DNA of 64,000 bases from Panicum virgatum (lineage: Eukaryota; Streptophyta; Magnoliopsida; Poales; Poaceae). The position numbers and the translations under genes are program-made. Position 1 is the stretch's first letter; every line of letters begins with the position of its first letter. The notes under the pieces were generated by a model that was given only the letters and a program-made list of their open reading frames with translations, was not told the origin of the DNA and did not search any database. This document shows, piece after piece, positions 23,507-38,220 of this stretch. The stretch spans positions 20,905,033-20,969,032 of the forward strand of contig NC_053153.1 of the NCBI RefSeq assembly GCF_016808335.1. The letters run 5' to 3'.

Positions 23507-23535
23507 ATAGTTGTATGCCCGTGCGTTGCTACGGG
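23507..23535 (-). mobile_element. Second Helitron-like 3' terminus
   Basis: The same CCCGTAGCAACGCACGGG hairpin as at 22034-22051, again 7 nt from the end, but the terminal tetranucleotide reads CTAT instead of CTAG. It is in direct orientation with the first and sits just beyond the 5' side of the captured rps1 fragment, as if one Helitron had inserted against the end of another. Confidence 0.55.
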
Positions 23536-23810
23536 AGCGAAAAAATCAAGCGCTTGACGATATAAATCTGTCAACAAATAACAACATTCATCGTATATAA
23601 CGTTGTCACTCCAAAAGGTATGGTGAAATAAATCAAAGCAATTGGATCACCATTGTCACCAAAAGACAATTAAATATTCAAACAATTGTACACTACATTC
23701 TATTTTATATTTTTATCTGTGATGCGGCTAAGATAATCTTTAACATTCGCAGGTAGTAGTTTCCGATAAGCATTTAAATCTGACGCCAACATATCGATGA
23801 CCATGTTATC

Positions 23811-23955
23811 TAGTCGTCCGACTAATCGCGATTAGTCGCGATTAGTCGGGCTTATCGGTCCGGGGACCTCGATAAGGGACTCCGAGTAGGTGTGGGCGAC
23901 TAATTTCTAGTCGTCCGACTAGTCGTCGATTAGTCGCGATTAGTCGGACCGATTA
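23811..23955. repeat. Cluster of CGATTAGTCG repeats
   Basis: At least seven copies of (C)GATTAGTCG and its inverse (CGACTAATCG, CGACTAGTCG) are packed into about 145 bp. Clusters of short inverted and direct subterminal motifs like this occur near the ends of class II elements such as hAT. No complete element was delimited. Confidence 0.45.
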
Positions 23956-24249
23956 GGTTGAAAAACGATCAGGCTTGGAGTTATTTTGTGGGCTGTTTGA
24001 TTTATGGGCCTGGGCCGGTTGTGGGCTAGTTCGGTGGCCCATTAGGTTTACGGTATAAATGAGAGACAGAGCACCCCCCAGCCGTCCGCCCGCTCCAGAG
24101 TCCAGACCGACGCCGTTCGCTCGCCGAATCGGCGCCCCTCCCAAAATCGCGCCCCCCTGGGACCGCCACCGCCTTCTGCACGTCCGCCCTCCGCCGGCGC
24201 AGCTGCGGCCTGCAGCTCCCAGCCGTCCACCCGCTCAGCCCCCTAATCT

Positions 24250-26553
24250 TGATCCTACCTTTTGCTCAGGACGAGTAAAAATCTAAGCGTGGGGGTGTGT
24301 TGACGGCCATTATATGCCCATTTTGGCCACCAACCATTGCAAATAATGACGGAACTTGAAGTAGTTTGCATATAAAATTTATTTAAACTAATGAGTTCCA
24401 TGAGTTTTGTGTCCCAACCTGTTTTGCAAGGAATACATGTAATATGGTGCATAAATACCATTATTGGTGAATGAGCAGTTGAGGCCATACAAATGAAGGT
24501 TCATTCAAACATCTCGGTACGAATGACACTTGGACATGGTTCAAAGGTTACTCAAATCACATATTTGACTGCACCATGTTGAATAGCGAGACGATTGAAA
24601 TGGACACTTGGATAACTCAATTTGGACTCCGGATGGAAAAGTTATGCCTCCGGGAAGATCATCGACGCGGCCATGTCAGTCCGGTCGGCCTGACTTAGGC
24701 CGGCCGGCCTGGCACCTCCCCAAAACACTTTCCACTCAGTATTGTGGCCTTGGGGACTCACCAATGGACCCCTAAACACTTGGGAGACATGTCCAAAGCT
24801 AAGTTAAGACCAAAAGGCCTCATATGTACCTCCGATGGGCTCCTGGAGTTGCTACTCGAGGTTGGCCTAATCATCCACGGTTGGACCTGCACCTGCATGC
24901 AAAGAAACCATGGTTTTAAATAGCAGGCTATAGCCCCGCTATCGCTCCGCTATAGCCTTTTCAGAGAGTCCCCGCTACGCTATTTGTATTTATGCCGCTA
25001 TGGCAGCTATGAACGCTAAATTGTGCTATAGCTGCGCTAAACGGCGTAGTTTTAGCGCAGTTATAGCCTTATACTTAGCTTAGTGCTACTGTTTTGGTCT
25101 TTTGCACAACTCAATATTTGATTGTATGAATTTTGTTGTATTGTCAACTTAAGTAATATTCCCGTAGCCCTAGAAACATATTTATGTTTATGAAATTCGC
25201 TAATTACTATATTTTTGTGCATCTATTACTTGTATTTTTCATGCTTTAGTAGTAAACCACTATTTGTCATAGCCCGCTATAGCCTCCGCTATAGCCTCTT
25301 AGCCTTGGAAAAAAATACGCCGCTATTTACCATAGCCCGCTATTTAAAACATTGAAAGAAACAAAAAAAAATCAATGCCAACCATTGGATGGAAGTTAGC
25401 ACAAGTGGAGGGATGGATGAGCTTATCACATGGATCAAAAGTCCCACCTTCTGCAAGAAGAAATGTCCAACCGCCTACAAATCGCCTTGGAAGAGCAACG
25501 CCACACCGTCCATCACACAGTGGCAGTTGATCTGATGCCTGGGGAGAAACTCTCACCCCCCCGGCCTCAATTGTCGACTGATCGGACCAAATTCGTTTGG
25601 CGGTTACTCCAACCGACATTGCAAGAAGCAATACTGGGCGCACGATGAAAAGTCAGTGGATCAGAAGGTCGGCCGGCCTGAGGGAGGCCGGCCGACCTAG
25701 CAACTTCACGCCACGTGCCCCTCCTTCGATGGAGATTTAGCTTAACTTCCAGGCCTGCATCCAATCCACGCACTCCTCCAAGAACCGACCTACCCCTCCT
25801 TCATTTCAAGGCATGGAGAATTGGAGCAAGGTCCAAGGCGAAGCATAGCTACCCACATATCTTTAGAAAATAGGATGAGAGGTGAGGTGAGAGTCGAGAG
25901 AGGAGCCGGAGTGTCGGCCCCTTTCCAAATTTGTACCTCCGAGGAATGAAGCTTCGGTTCGAGTAATTTTCTCTTCTTTTGTTAGTTATATTGCTTTCTC
26001 TCCTTTACTTTAATAGTACTTGAATACTTGATCTTTCTAGTTGTCGGATCCCTTGATGGCATAAGTAGCAAGTTCTACTTATTTGCGTGTTCTCTTTACC
26101 TTAGTGCGAGGTAGGAGTAAGTAACTAGATAGTTTTGGCATGGTGCCTAGGCTTGGTTAGTTACCTTGGGTTGTGTTCCACCCCACGGAACCGCAGTGGT
26201 AGGCGGCAGATGGCGACAGCCTTGTCCGTCCTTCATAGTCCACCATGTTCAGGTGTTTTCATAGCAGTAGTAGTCAACTAATGTTGGACTCCCTTCTCAT
26301 CCCTGTCTGAGTCAATCTCTGAGGCCGCCGAAGCAACTAGGGTATAAAGTCCAGTATTCTTGATAGGAGTAGTCCGCAAGATGAAGTTAGAACACATCTA
26401 CCTATCTTATCTGGACCTCTTCACTCCCATCATATCCCCTAGACAAACAAGAGTCACTACTAATAAACTTCTCATTCCTCGTGGATTCGATGCCCTGGAA
26501 TACTCCAAGGTGAAAGCTACATCAGTATCTGTATGATTGTGGATTTATTCTGT
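24250..26553 (+). mobile_element. Gypsy-type 3' LTR with polypurine tract (truncated element)
   Basis: A purine-rich AAGCGTGGGGGTG lies immediately before TGTTGACGGCC at 24298, the usual junction of polypurine tract and 3' LTR. The LTR carries GGCCGGCC-rich blocks (24680-24715 and 25675-25710) and ends near 26553 in CTCCAAGGTGAAAGCTAC...GGATTTATTCTG, a tail I associate with grass Gypsy LTRs. Only about 50 bp of internal sequence precedes the tract; gag, pol and 5' LTR are absent. A hAT MITE is nested at 24909-25354. The right end is approximate. Confidence 0.6.
24909..25354. mobile_element. hAT-type MITE nested in the LTR
   Basis: A 446-bp element with ends CATGGTTTTAAATAGC and GCTATTTAAAACATTG (imperfect TIRs) and a perfect 8-bp duplication, AAAGAAAC, at 24901-24908 and 25355-25362. 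The interior is full of GCTATAGC-type motifs near both ends. The 8-bp duplication and short TIR place it in the hAT superfamily. Confidence 0.88.
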
Positions 26554-27104
26554 TAGGCTAAGGACCCCCAACAAGGGTTCAGTAGTGTGATGGTTCACAT
26601 TGGCCCAGGGGAGCCTGATCCAAGGGATGACATGGTGTATGATAAAAATGCGCTTCCGCTTGACAAAGATGTCCATCCTATCAATGACTGTGACTAGGTA
26701 TGTGGATGGGCACCTTGTTGTGATTGTCCCTAGTAGAGTAGATGGTGATAGCAAAATGATCACACCACACCTCAACACAAGAAGAGGAGGTAGAGGAGAA
26801 AATATGGCTAAGAATAAGATGTCTGTTGATGGAAGCTTTGTTCCCTATGCTGCCATTTAGTAGCATGAGGCATAGTCCTGATGATATAAATATGTTATGG
26901 TATCTATAAATATGTTATGGTATCTACAAATAAGTTCTCATACCAAGTCCATCTTATAGTCCCAATTGGTATATTTCCACCTTTTAATTTTGGTTAAGAT
27001 GGATAACTAGTTTTTCTGTTTGGCTTGTTTGGGTACCCTTTGGCTCAACTCAACCCAATCAAGAATGAGTTGTTCCATATTCAAGTCATAAAGACTCCTA
27101 TACC
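26554..27104 (+). other. Coding-like remnant of unknown origin
   Basis: Positions about 26575-26860 read as protein across two frames: GPGEPDPRDDMVYDKNALPL, then after a shift TRYVDGHLVVIVPSRVDGDS and KMSVDGSFVPYAAI. It looks like a decayed protein-coding fragment, perhaps transposon-borne, but I do not recognise the family. 26886-26930 has a short TAAATATGTTATGGTATCTA doubling. The remainder is featureless. Confidence 0.3.
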
Positions 27105-27774
27105 TACTACTAGAAGAAAATAAGGCCACTAATACAGGGTAGAATATGCATTCAGTACCGGTATGCAATCGATACTGCAAAACCGAGACTTAAAGTCTTG
27201 GACTTCATCACCGGGTAAATGACCCGATACTAAAAGGATCCTTTAGTACCAGGTGGTGTTTCCACCCAGTACTAAAGCAATACGAGCAAAAATAATAATA
27301 ATACTTCAAAACCCGATGAAGGCCCCCACAAGCGATGTCGCATGTCACAAGTCACGTGAATTTTTGACGCAAATTACACGTGTGTGTGTGAGGATTTGAA
27401 CTCATGACCTCTTGCCTCGTGTGGTACCTTCTTACCATCACACCTACAAAGCACTTGTTATGGGAAGAGAAATGCTTTCCTTTTGAAGTAACCCGTGGAG
27501 GACCCTTTAGTGTTGGGTGGTAACAACAACCGGTACTAAAGGCTATACACTAGTACCGGGTGGTGTTACCAACAAGTACTAATGTGGACGGAGGCATTGG
27601 TGCCAGGTGGTAACATCAATTAGTACTAATGTGAATTTTTTTGTACCGGTACTAAAGGTATGGACCTTTCCATCCACCCTAAAAATACCGGTAGGAAGAA
27701 GACCCAGTACTAAGGCTAGAATTAGTACCTTGTCATTTTCAGAGGTGGACCGATAGCATGTTTTTATAGTAGTG
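27105..27774. mobile_element. Short CACTA derivative
   Basis: The right end reads TTTTTATAGTAGTG (inverse of CACTACTATAAAAA) and the left end TACTACTAGAAGAAAA, one base from the CACTA consensus. Subterminal blocks repeat ACCGGTACTAAAG, AGTACCGGGTGGT and their inverses, as in grass CACTA elements. No 3-bp duplication matches (ACC versus GTT), so the left edge is uncertain. No ORF of interest. Confidence 0.7.
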
Positions 27775-28933
27775 GTTCCTACTGATTTCCTAAACAAAAA
27801 GTAAAGAATTCTGTATGGTTTGTCGATTGTCTTGTTGTTAATCGACCATTGTCATGGAATAAGTAATGTTTCAATAAAAATAATATTAAGGTGTGAGTGA
27901 GCATAGTTTGGTAATACTTATTTCGTCAATATTATCTTTCATGCAAATCAAAGCTCAAAATCAATCTAAGTAACAAAGAAACTGGCACAAAAACAATAGA
28001 GGCAGAAAGATCAAGATTTTGGTTTCATAACATACAAATGATAAATTCATGTAAGAAATCTAAAAATGGTTAGAAAAAAAAGAATGGAATCAATTAATTT
28101 AGGAAGATCCCATATTCATATGCATAGAATCCGCAAGGAGCAAGGGACGCAGATTCAGCCCCATGCACTGCACGACCTTTTCTACAAGGTCAACAACAAC
28201 TGAGCTTCACTTAAAGTTATCCTCCTTGCTCCAAAAACTAAAAATATATTCACAACTATAGCGTTCTTTACCATGCTGTAAATTGATTGTAAATTCATTG
28301 GAGGTCTGATCTACTTCTCAATCTCTTGTTTATTTCCATGGGAGAATAGGGGAAACTTGATCAAACCTCAAAGAAAACTGAAGACAGGAGTTCCATAAAT
28401 TCTGTCTAGATAGCCATTTATGAGGAGATGGCACAAATGCAGGAAATATGCTAAGGCTTAGATACAGGAACAAAGATCGGAGAAGCCCATCGTCTTCTGT
28501 TGATCGATCGCCTCCTTATGCCAGGACACCAATCGTGATTTTTTTTTCATCATCTATACATTTCTTCTAGCACTCTTTCTTTCCTCTTCTTTGTATGGGA
28601 CTAGGCTGGATTGAGAAGCAACAAGTTTATGGGCCGACTAGCTCGTCCCATCGCTCATCTGCCCAAGCCATACGTGCTTGTCGTTGGATTACCGATTGGA
28701 TGGATGATGCTGCGCTTTGACGTACATCATGGTTATGTTATGCCCAAATAGAGGGCATGTAGTCATACATTTCCTTCCCGAGCCGCCGCTGCCAAATCTC
28801 TCTGCTCCACTACCTTTGAGCCCATCTCCTTTCCCATACTACTCCTGCGCTCTTCCTCGCCAATAGCAACGCCGCCAGAAGGAGGGGACCACGGGGGAGC
28901 CAAGACAGCGACGAGAAACTTGAGAAGGGGCAA
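27775..28933. other. Intergenic; no gene recognised
   Basis: AT-rich sequence with no coding signal, passing into a more GC-rich leader-like stretch (28780-28930) just before the LPD pseudogene. Confidence 0.45.
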
Positions 28934-31560
<2,627 letters not shown>

Positions 31561-32017
31561 CAAAGTGCCATATTTGAGCAGGCTCATCCAAGAACATTGA
31601 AATACATTGTGAAAAAAATCTAACCAAGCTGTTGTGACCAAGCCGAGCCCCAGTAGAACGACGTGGTTGTGCAGCCAATCGAGTCAATGCGTTTGGTTGA
31701 GTTGGCTATAGCTCAGCTACCGTTGCAGCGGCAACTAGCCGACAAATAGTTGAGCAACATTAACTGAAATGTGTGTTCCCCAAATTTAAGAAAACATACT
31801 TATTGTGCAGCCGAATGGGTGGGCTGCTGCCACTGCAAAAATATGAGGCGAACATGTTGTGGATATCTTCATCCCTTAAAATCAGCGAACACTTTGTGGA
31901 TAGCTTCATCCCTTAAATCATTGAACCATTCACTTCTACGCTGATTTTACCCACCACAACACTGTATGTTCGGTACTGTAACACAAGCCATCCTTTTATG
32001 ATTTCGTCTAACTGCAA
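31561..32017. other. Intergenic; no gene recognised
   Basis: AT-rich sequence after the LPD remnant. A 34-bp region around 31850-31920 repeats TTCATCCCTTAAA and ACACTTTGTGGATA-like phrases. No coding signal. Confidence 0.4.
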
Positions 32018-32043
32018 CTAGTGTTTGGCAAGCGCTCATGCGC
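32018..32043 (-). mobile_element. Helitron 3' terminus (minus strand)
   Basis: On the minus strand GCGCATGAGCGC (stem GCGC/GCGC, loop ATGA) is followed by 10 nt (TTGCCAAACA), CTAG and T. This is the classical grass Helitron 3' end. The element body lies at higher coordinates. Confidence 0.7.
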
Positions 32044-32558
32044 ATGATAATTGAACAGGAGATGAAAGATACAATAATAGTAGTTCTAAGGAGTAATAGT
32101 TCCTTGCAAGCAAAGGATTAATATTAATATGTTACACACATCGATTACCATGTCTAAGAACGCAGAGATTCTATTGTTTATTAAATTGAAACTTTGTTCG
32201 AATGAAAATAAAGTAAAGGTACGATGGGAATTACAATGATGACGATAAGAGTTGGTGTCGATGGATTAAGTGGGGTGGCTATAAGTGCATTTTTGAGTTT
32301 TCGCTCTTTGTTATAAATTGTTTCATTCATTGCTACCATGGATACTTGGTCTATCTGTGTACCCTACCACATGAAACAAAAAAAAATGCATGTAAATAGT
32401 TGTGGTTGAAGAATTCAGAACAGTGTAGATGTATATAACTATGCCTTTCGCAGAGGCCTTTTCTGCTTGATGCAGGGTGAGCAGAGTAGTTTTGGTGTTC
32501 TGTAGCGGTTCTACTTTATGAAAATATGACTAGTACCTTTACGTGAACACTGCAGTTC

Positions 32559-33554
32559 TATAAATACTTTTTCGCGATGGAGCAGTGTGCGGCTAGTGGA
32601 TTTTTTTTTTTTTGTGATGGAGATTTTTTCACCACCAGGTTATCTCTATCTCTGTACTCTTTCTTTTCTCCTAAAATTTCCCTAAGCGGGACGTCTCATT
32701 GGTGCGACAAATCTTTGGTTCAGCCAGCGCTAAACCTCGCCCCTCAGATCAAGCGATGAGACGATCGGAGGCACACGCGCCGTAGGATCCAATCAAACTC
32801 GAAACCCTCCCATCGTGCGCGCCTGGCTCCCATCACGCGCGGCGCGTCCGTGATCAACGCCATCGCGCCCCAACGCCTCCCATCCCGCCGCACATCCCGC
32901 TCCGCAACGCCATCGCGCACCAACGCCGGATCACCCACGCCGTCACTTCCCATCCGAACATCGCCGCGCGCAGCTCCGCATCGCGCTCCGGATCACGCGC
33001 GCCGTCGTCCGCAACGCCGCCGGCTAACCGGTTCGCCCTGCCGCCGGTGCCGGTTCGCCCTGCCGCCAGCGCAGCTCCGGTGCGCGACGAATCGGTCCGC
33101 GCCGAGACGGTTCGCCTTGCCGCCGCCGCCGCGTCGGAGCGCACGGTGCCGATCAGCGCCGGACCGGTGCGCGCCGGTCCGCATCGCCGCCGCAGCACCG
33201 GTTCGCGCCGTCCCGCTCCGCGTCGCGCTCCGCATCACCCACGCCGCCGCCGGATCACCCACACCGCCGCACCGGTCCGGTCCGCATAGCCCGCCGGCGC
33301 CCCGGTTCGCCTTGCCGCCGCCGTCGCCACCGCCACCGCCGCCGCCGAACCGGTCCGCTCAGTCCCGATCCGCGCCGATCCGGTCCGCATCGCGGCCGCC
33401 GCCAAGGTCCGCGCCGTCCCCTGCATCGACCGCGGCTCCTTCCCCGGCGTGGGTGAGGGCCGCCGCCAAGGTCCGCGCCGTTCCCTGCATCAACCTGTCG
33501 TCGTGGCGTACGGACGTCGTTGCGGACACGGCGGGGTCAAGATTTCAGGCCTGA
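32559..33554 (+). other. TATA-like start followed by GC-rich open region
   Basis: CTATAAATA at about 32559-32567 is followed by a region that becomes extremely GC-rich between 32780 and 33520. There an open frame (32850-33554, 234 residues) consists almost entirely of Arg, Ala, Pro and Ser, with reiterated CGCCG, CCGGTTCGCC and CCGGTGCGC phrases. The opposite strand is also open. Codon and residue content look like repeat expansion rather than a folded protein. It resembles a grass 5' gene end or CpG-rich promoter captured in a transposon. I do not assign a product. Confidence 0.3.
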
Positions 33555-33980
33555 TCGTTCATCGTTGCTTTCATCATTCATCGTTGCTTTCATCTGATCA
33601 AAGCTTTGGGGCAGTAGCAGATCGGTTCAGTTTAAGATCGGGATCGTAATCCATGCCTGTGTGAATGAGTTTGATTGCTTAACGTTAGTGTTCCTAACTT
33701 CCGGTGGATCATGCTGACATCGGAGCACAACCAATTTATGCAGTTCCATGCTTGGTGAGTCGTAGAGCTCCGGCTAGCAAGTTGAAGTTGCAGAGGATCT
33801 ATTTTTGTTACTTGCCTCAAGGGCGCCTTTTCCTGGTTGTCTCTGAATTAATCATTTTATCAGTTTGATGAAATTAACTGAAATTATTTGGTTGTCTCTA
33901 AATTATATTATGCTATTTGACTAATGCATCAGTTGTTGCCGAGACCGAGCTGTTTACTTTGTGCTATATGACATGACATC

Positions 33981-33982
<2 letters not shown>

Positions 33983-34051
<69 letters not shown>
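33983..34051. repeat. (GA)n microsatellite
   Basis: An uninterrupted GA/CT dinucleotide run of about 69 bp. Such runs are GAGA-type sites in plants and mutate readily. It lies within the region bounded by Helitron ends. Confidence 0.97.
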
Positions 34052-34052
<1 letters not shown>

Positions 34053-36799
34053 CTGGGATGTAAAATAGAAGTTATCGTATATTGATTTTTATACTCAGAG
34101 GGATATAAAAAAAATGTGATCAGGCAGTTGGAGGTGCTTGTAGGGATTTATCATGAGGTGAGCTGCTGGTGTTCTTGATCAATCACTGGTTGCATTGCTA
34201 GATTTGATTTAATTCAGGAACTATATTTTTGAATCAAGCATTCCGAATTGTTAGTATTGGGATTGGATTCATTGAATGATATTTGTAATGCCCTCAAAAT
34301 TGCGTGACACCAGCTTCCCTCATCAAACAGATCTCTCCTCCAAGGTACATAGGACACCTCTGCTTCTATCAGTTCGTTGGGGCATCAATTTGGAGAGAAA
34401 ATACAGTGTCGTTTCTCATATTGTTCTGAAAGTCATCAGGAGAGATCCCCAACCCATGTGTTGAACAAGAGAGATCATATTATTGAAGTCAGTAGGGAGC
34501 AAATGCTTCACTGATCTGTTGAACAAGAGAGTACCAGAACTAGAACGATTATCCAAGAAAAAAAATTTCATAGTGCAAGGGATGAACAATACTAGAACAG
34601 TGTGGTGCTAGGCTTCTCAGAAGTGCATGTGTGTATAAGTCAGTAAGGATGCTAAGAAGACCCTTCTCCATGAGCTGACCTGTCTTCTCATTCTCCTCCA
34701 TGCCTGCAAATCTGTTAGAAGAAAAAATGGTTGTTTTCATATGACTTCTTGTTTTGGTTATAAAAAGCAGATTACTCCTGAGTGAATATGTTTCTCTGGC
34801 TTATAAAATCTCCTTTATGGTTACTAATGGTTTTCCATTCTGTAATCTGTTTAGATGAATATCACTTGTCCATTGTTTGAGCAAGGGATGGATGCTATCA
34901 GGAGGCATAATACAGGTTTGTGAAGCCCGTGAGAAATTGTTGTTCGCGCACTTCAGCCAAACGCATATTAGTTTCAATTCAGACCCCTCCTCCATTCAAT
35001 GCATTGGCAATGCTTGACCTATAGATTAATATACTTGATGCAATTGGAATTGGAATTCTGAAAAATAAGGTTGATTCTCTGTCACTATTATTTGTTTTGG
35101 TACAAATGCCACCTCAGTAGGTTTTCCTCGAATGTACAGATTATGTCAATGGGGTTATAATTGAATACTGGAATAAGAGCTTCATTCCCTGCCATACTCT
35201 GAAATGCTGCTTCTAATTTCAGTTTTCCATATATGCACACAAAGTTTTTATTTGATTTATTTTTTTCCTGTATGCTGATATATATAGTAGGTTTGCTTCT
35301 GTCAGAGCCCAAGAGAGGAACTGCTATGTATTATCTGATGATTGTGATGAGCGGGGCCTATTCCAACAACTGAAAAATCAGTATTTAAGTTATCTGAAAT
35401 CTTGCCAAATTAGCAGTTTATACCGATGCTATGGCCTAACCAGAACTTGGATTTTTCTACATTATTTTCAGTACTATTTTTTTTCTTTTCCAAATACTAG
35501 ATAGAATTTACACTTGTTTCTTATCCATAACACTGGGTGAACTGTAATCTTCCACATTCGGTGCATGAAGGCATGTAAGATTCATAACAAATGTTGTCCA
35601 AATGTTTTTTTATTCTGAATTTTGAGCCATCTTCACAAACTGCTACTTCTAACAGAAGGCATGCGCATTGCTTTATTCCGGGAAGATATTGCAGAATGGG
35701 GAAAGAGTTGAAACTTCTATGCATTTGGATTGGAAAAAACATGCATGGTTCAGATACTGTAGGTTCCAAGAAACTGCTGAAATAATGCATTTCTAAAAGG
35801 AAATTCCTCAAGCTTGTGATTGTTGCATTGTCAAAGGGTGGGACCTGAACAAGATGAATGATGATAGAAACATAAACATGGTGTTTGCCCCAAACATGAA
35901 ACATGTAACTTCATTCGCTATTATGTAGTATTGAAGGGAGTCTGCAACAAGATGTTCCTTTGGTTATTTGTGTGCTCAGTTTATTGTTGCTTCACAATTA
36001 GCAAAAAAATATGATCAAAATTACACATTAATATAATTGAGATGCATGACTTCATGTGTACTGCCGACTAGATTAGCCAACCTAAGACTTGTTACTATGC
36101 ATAGAACCGGCTAACTTTGATGGCCTAATGACTGATATATGATAATATATATTGGATCAATATACTTTGCCAATCTTTCCAAATATTCTGAAACTCCACT
36201 CCTATATAGTTGAGAAGGTTGTGGTTCATGATACAAAAAGTCTATCTAATAAGAGACCTCATTTCATCTGTATGACTGTATGCTTGTGACATTCCTGCTT
36301 TTGCTTGATTTCTTGTCTAAACATGGTTCTTTCCTGATCAAGATTGTTTCTGGCATATAACAGCCCAAAGTCAGTGATGAACCTAGCAGTTGGCACAAGC
36401 AGCTTGCACTGTCAACCTGGCAGCTAATGGAAGGACAACCGGTTCACCATACTCCTTGGTACAGGGAGAGATCTATGTTGTGTGATTGTGTCCATGCTAA
36501 CCCCCAGTTAGCCTTTTCCTGTTTTCATTACAACCATGAACCACAAGAACGAAGAATTAACATCCTTCTGATTTCCTGGTTATTCGACAAGTATTGATTG
36601 CAACTGTTCTGTGTTGGTACAGCTTGACAAATCTTGGTCTACGGATGGCAATATGCTAAGCCAATGCTTAGCCAATATGCTTGAGTATACTTTAGTGCAG
36701 CGAACCGATCAGTTGCTTCAACATGAGATTGGGTAATGCTTGGTGCTTGCAGAATATAATGGCGACCTTAAGGCAATAGGATTTTTTGTATTATTTTAT
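34052..36799. other. AT-rich region, probable Helitron interior
   Basis: About 2.7 kb with no recognisable coding exon on either strand, though short cDNA-like stretches (for example 34290-34460) hint at old gene fragments. It ends at a plus-strand Helitron 3' terminus. Confidence 0.35.
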
Positions 36800-36827
36800 C
36801 CGTAGCAACGTACGGACATACACCTAG
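36800..36827 (+). mobile_element. Helitron 3' terminus (plus strand)
   Basis: CCGTAGCAACGTACGG forms a perfect 5-bp stem (CCGTA/TACGG, loop GCAACG), followed 8 nt later by CTAG and T. The hairpin shares its loop sequence with those at 22.0 and 23.5 kb, so the three ends are related. The body lies at lower coordinates. Confidence 0.72.
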
Positions 36828-37842
36828 TGAATGAGTAAATTCGTTACCTTTTATTTTGGAAACAACGAGGCAGATTTTTTATGACGACCTGGCCAGCGCC
36901 AGAACCCTCGGGGCTCTCTATATAGAAAAAAAAATGCTCCTTCCAATCCTCGTACTCGATCAGGTTTTCATCAGTTGTTGCACCCCTATGGCACCACTAC
37001 CTGACCAGTCGCGTGTTGCGGCCAAAATCAGATTTTTGTCAATCGCTGCACCCCATAGCCGCACTGCCTGACCTATCCGGTGTCGCAGCCACAATAGCAG
37101 CCTGACAGCCTGAATTTCTCCAAGGATAGAGAAAAAAGAGGTAATATTGCCATTTTCTATTATTGTGTTTTCATCTTTTCACTAATCCCCAATTATGCGA
37201 TCCTCTTAACGCCAGGATTATATTGCTAGTTGTGGTAAATTACTCCCTCTATTTATATTTACACATCGTATTAGATTTGTCTTAAGTCAAATTTAACATT
37301 ATTTGACTAAATCTATATATATTATACTATAAAGATCGAAAACTTTTGAAAACATTTATTACTCATATCAGATCCACCGTACCCCTCACGCTGGACTCGT
37401 CTGTCAGTATCCAGAGAGGTAGGAGGGGATGCAGACCCATAGAAACAGTGTGTTATAGGATGTTTTTGCAAAAAAAAAAATCAAACTCGACGACTCGCAT
37501 ACCTGCCCCCGTACCCGTTCGTGCTCAGCCGGTCTCCGCCTTCTCCTTTCCCTCTCCTCCATGCCACGGCCACCACTGCCACGGCCTCGCCACGCTGCAC
37601 ACCATGGCCGCCACAGCTCGATCTGCTAATGATTCGAGAACCACACCATACCCGCACCAGATTATTTCCTATTCTGCTCAACAATCAAACCCCATTGCAC
37701 CAAACTGTGTGCATAGAAAACTAAACCAAACCATTGTGTTGGTTTATTTAAACCACAACCAAACCGAAACATATATATTAGTTGGTTCCATCTAGAGAAA
37801 TTGATGTGACTACCCATTATCAGTTACTTGCTTCTACTTCTA
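36828..37842. other. Intergenic; no gene recognised
   Basis: No supportable gene. A Stowaway-like end (TACTCCCTCTATTTATATTT) occurs at about 37241-37262 without a matching partner nearby. A modestly GC-rich stretch (37500-37620) gives overlapping short frames on both strands. Confidence 0.4.
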
Positions 37843-38220
37843 GGAACATATCTGGTGGAAACCACAATTTTCATGAAAATTTCGTGCAAACCATGACAAA
37901 AAAATCGTCTAAATTCACCAAAAAAATCATACATATAGATGATATGATGATACACAATCTTGTAGAATATATTGTTTAAACTCGACTTTTTTTGTGAGAT
38001 ATAAAAATAACAATTTTCAAGCCAGAAAGTTATCATGATTTGTTAAAAAATTGATATTTTTATATCTCATAAACGAAGTTGAGTTTGGACAAGATATTTT
38101 ATAAGGTTGTGTATCATCATATCATCTATCTATGTGATTTTTTGATGAATTTAGATGATTTTTTTACTGTGATTTACATGAGTTTTCACGAAGGTTGTGG
38201 TTTCCACCAAATATGTTTGC
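37843..38220. mobile_element. Mutator-like MITE, copy A
   Basis: A 378-bp, nearly fully palindromic element. The left end reads GGAACATATCTGGTGGAAAC, and the right end is its imperfect inverse. A 9-bp direct repeat, CTACTTCTA, flanks it (37834-37842 and 38221-38229), as for Mutator insertions. It belongs to the same family as 63186-63602. No coding capacity. Confidence 0.85.

Noticed and set aside
24059..24286. Small Arg/Pro-rich plus-strand frame before the Gypsy LTR
   Set aside because: GC-rich low complexity that runs into the polypurine tract; no features of a host gene.
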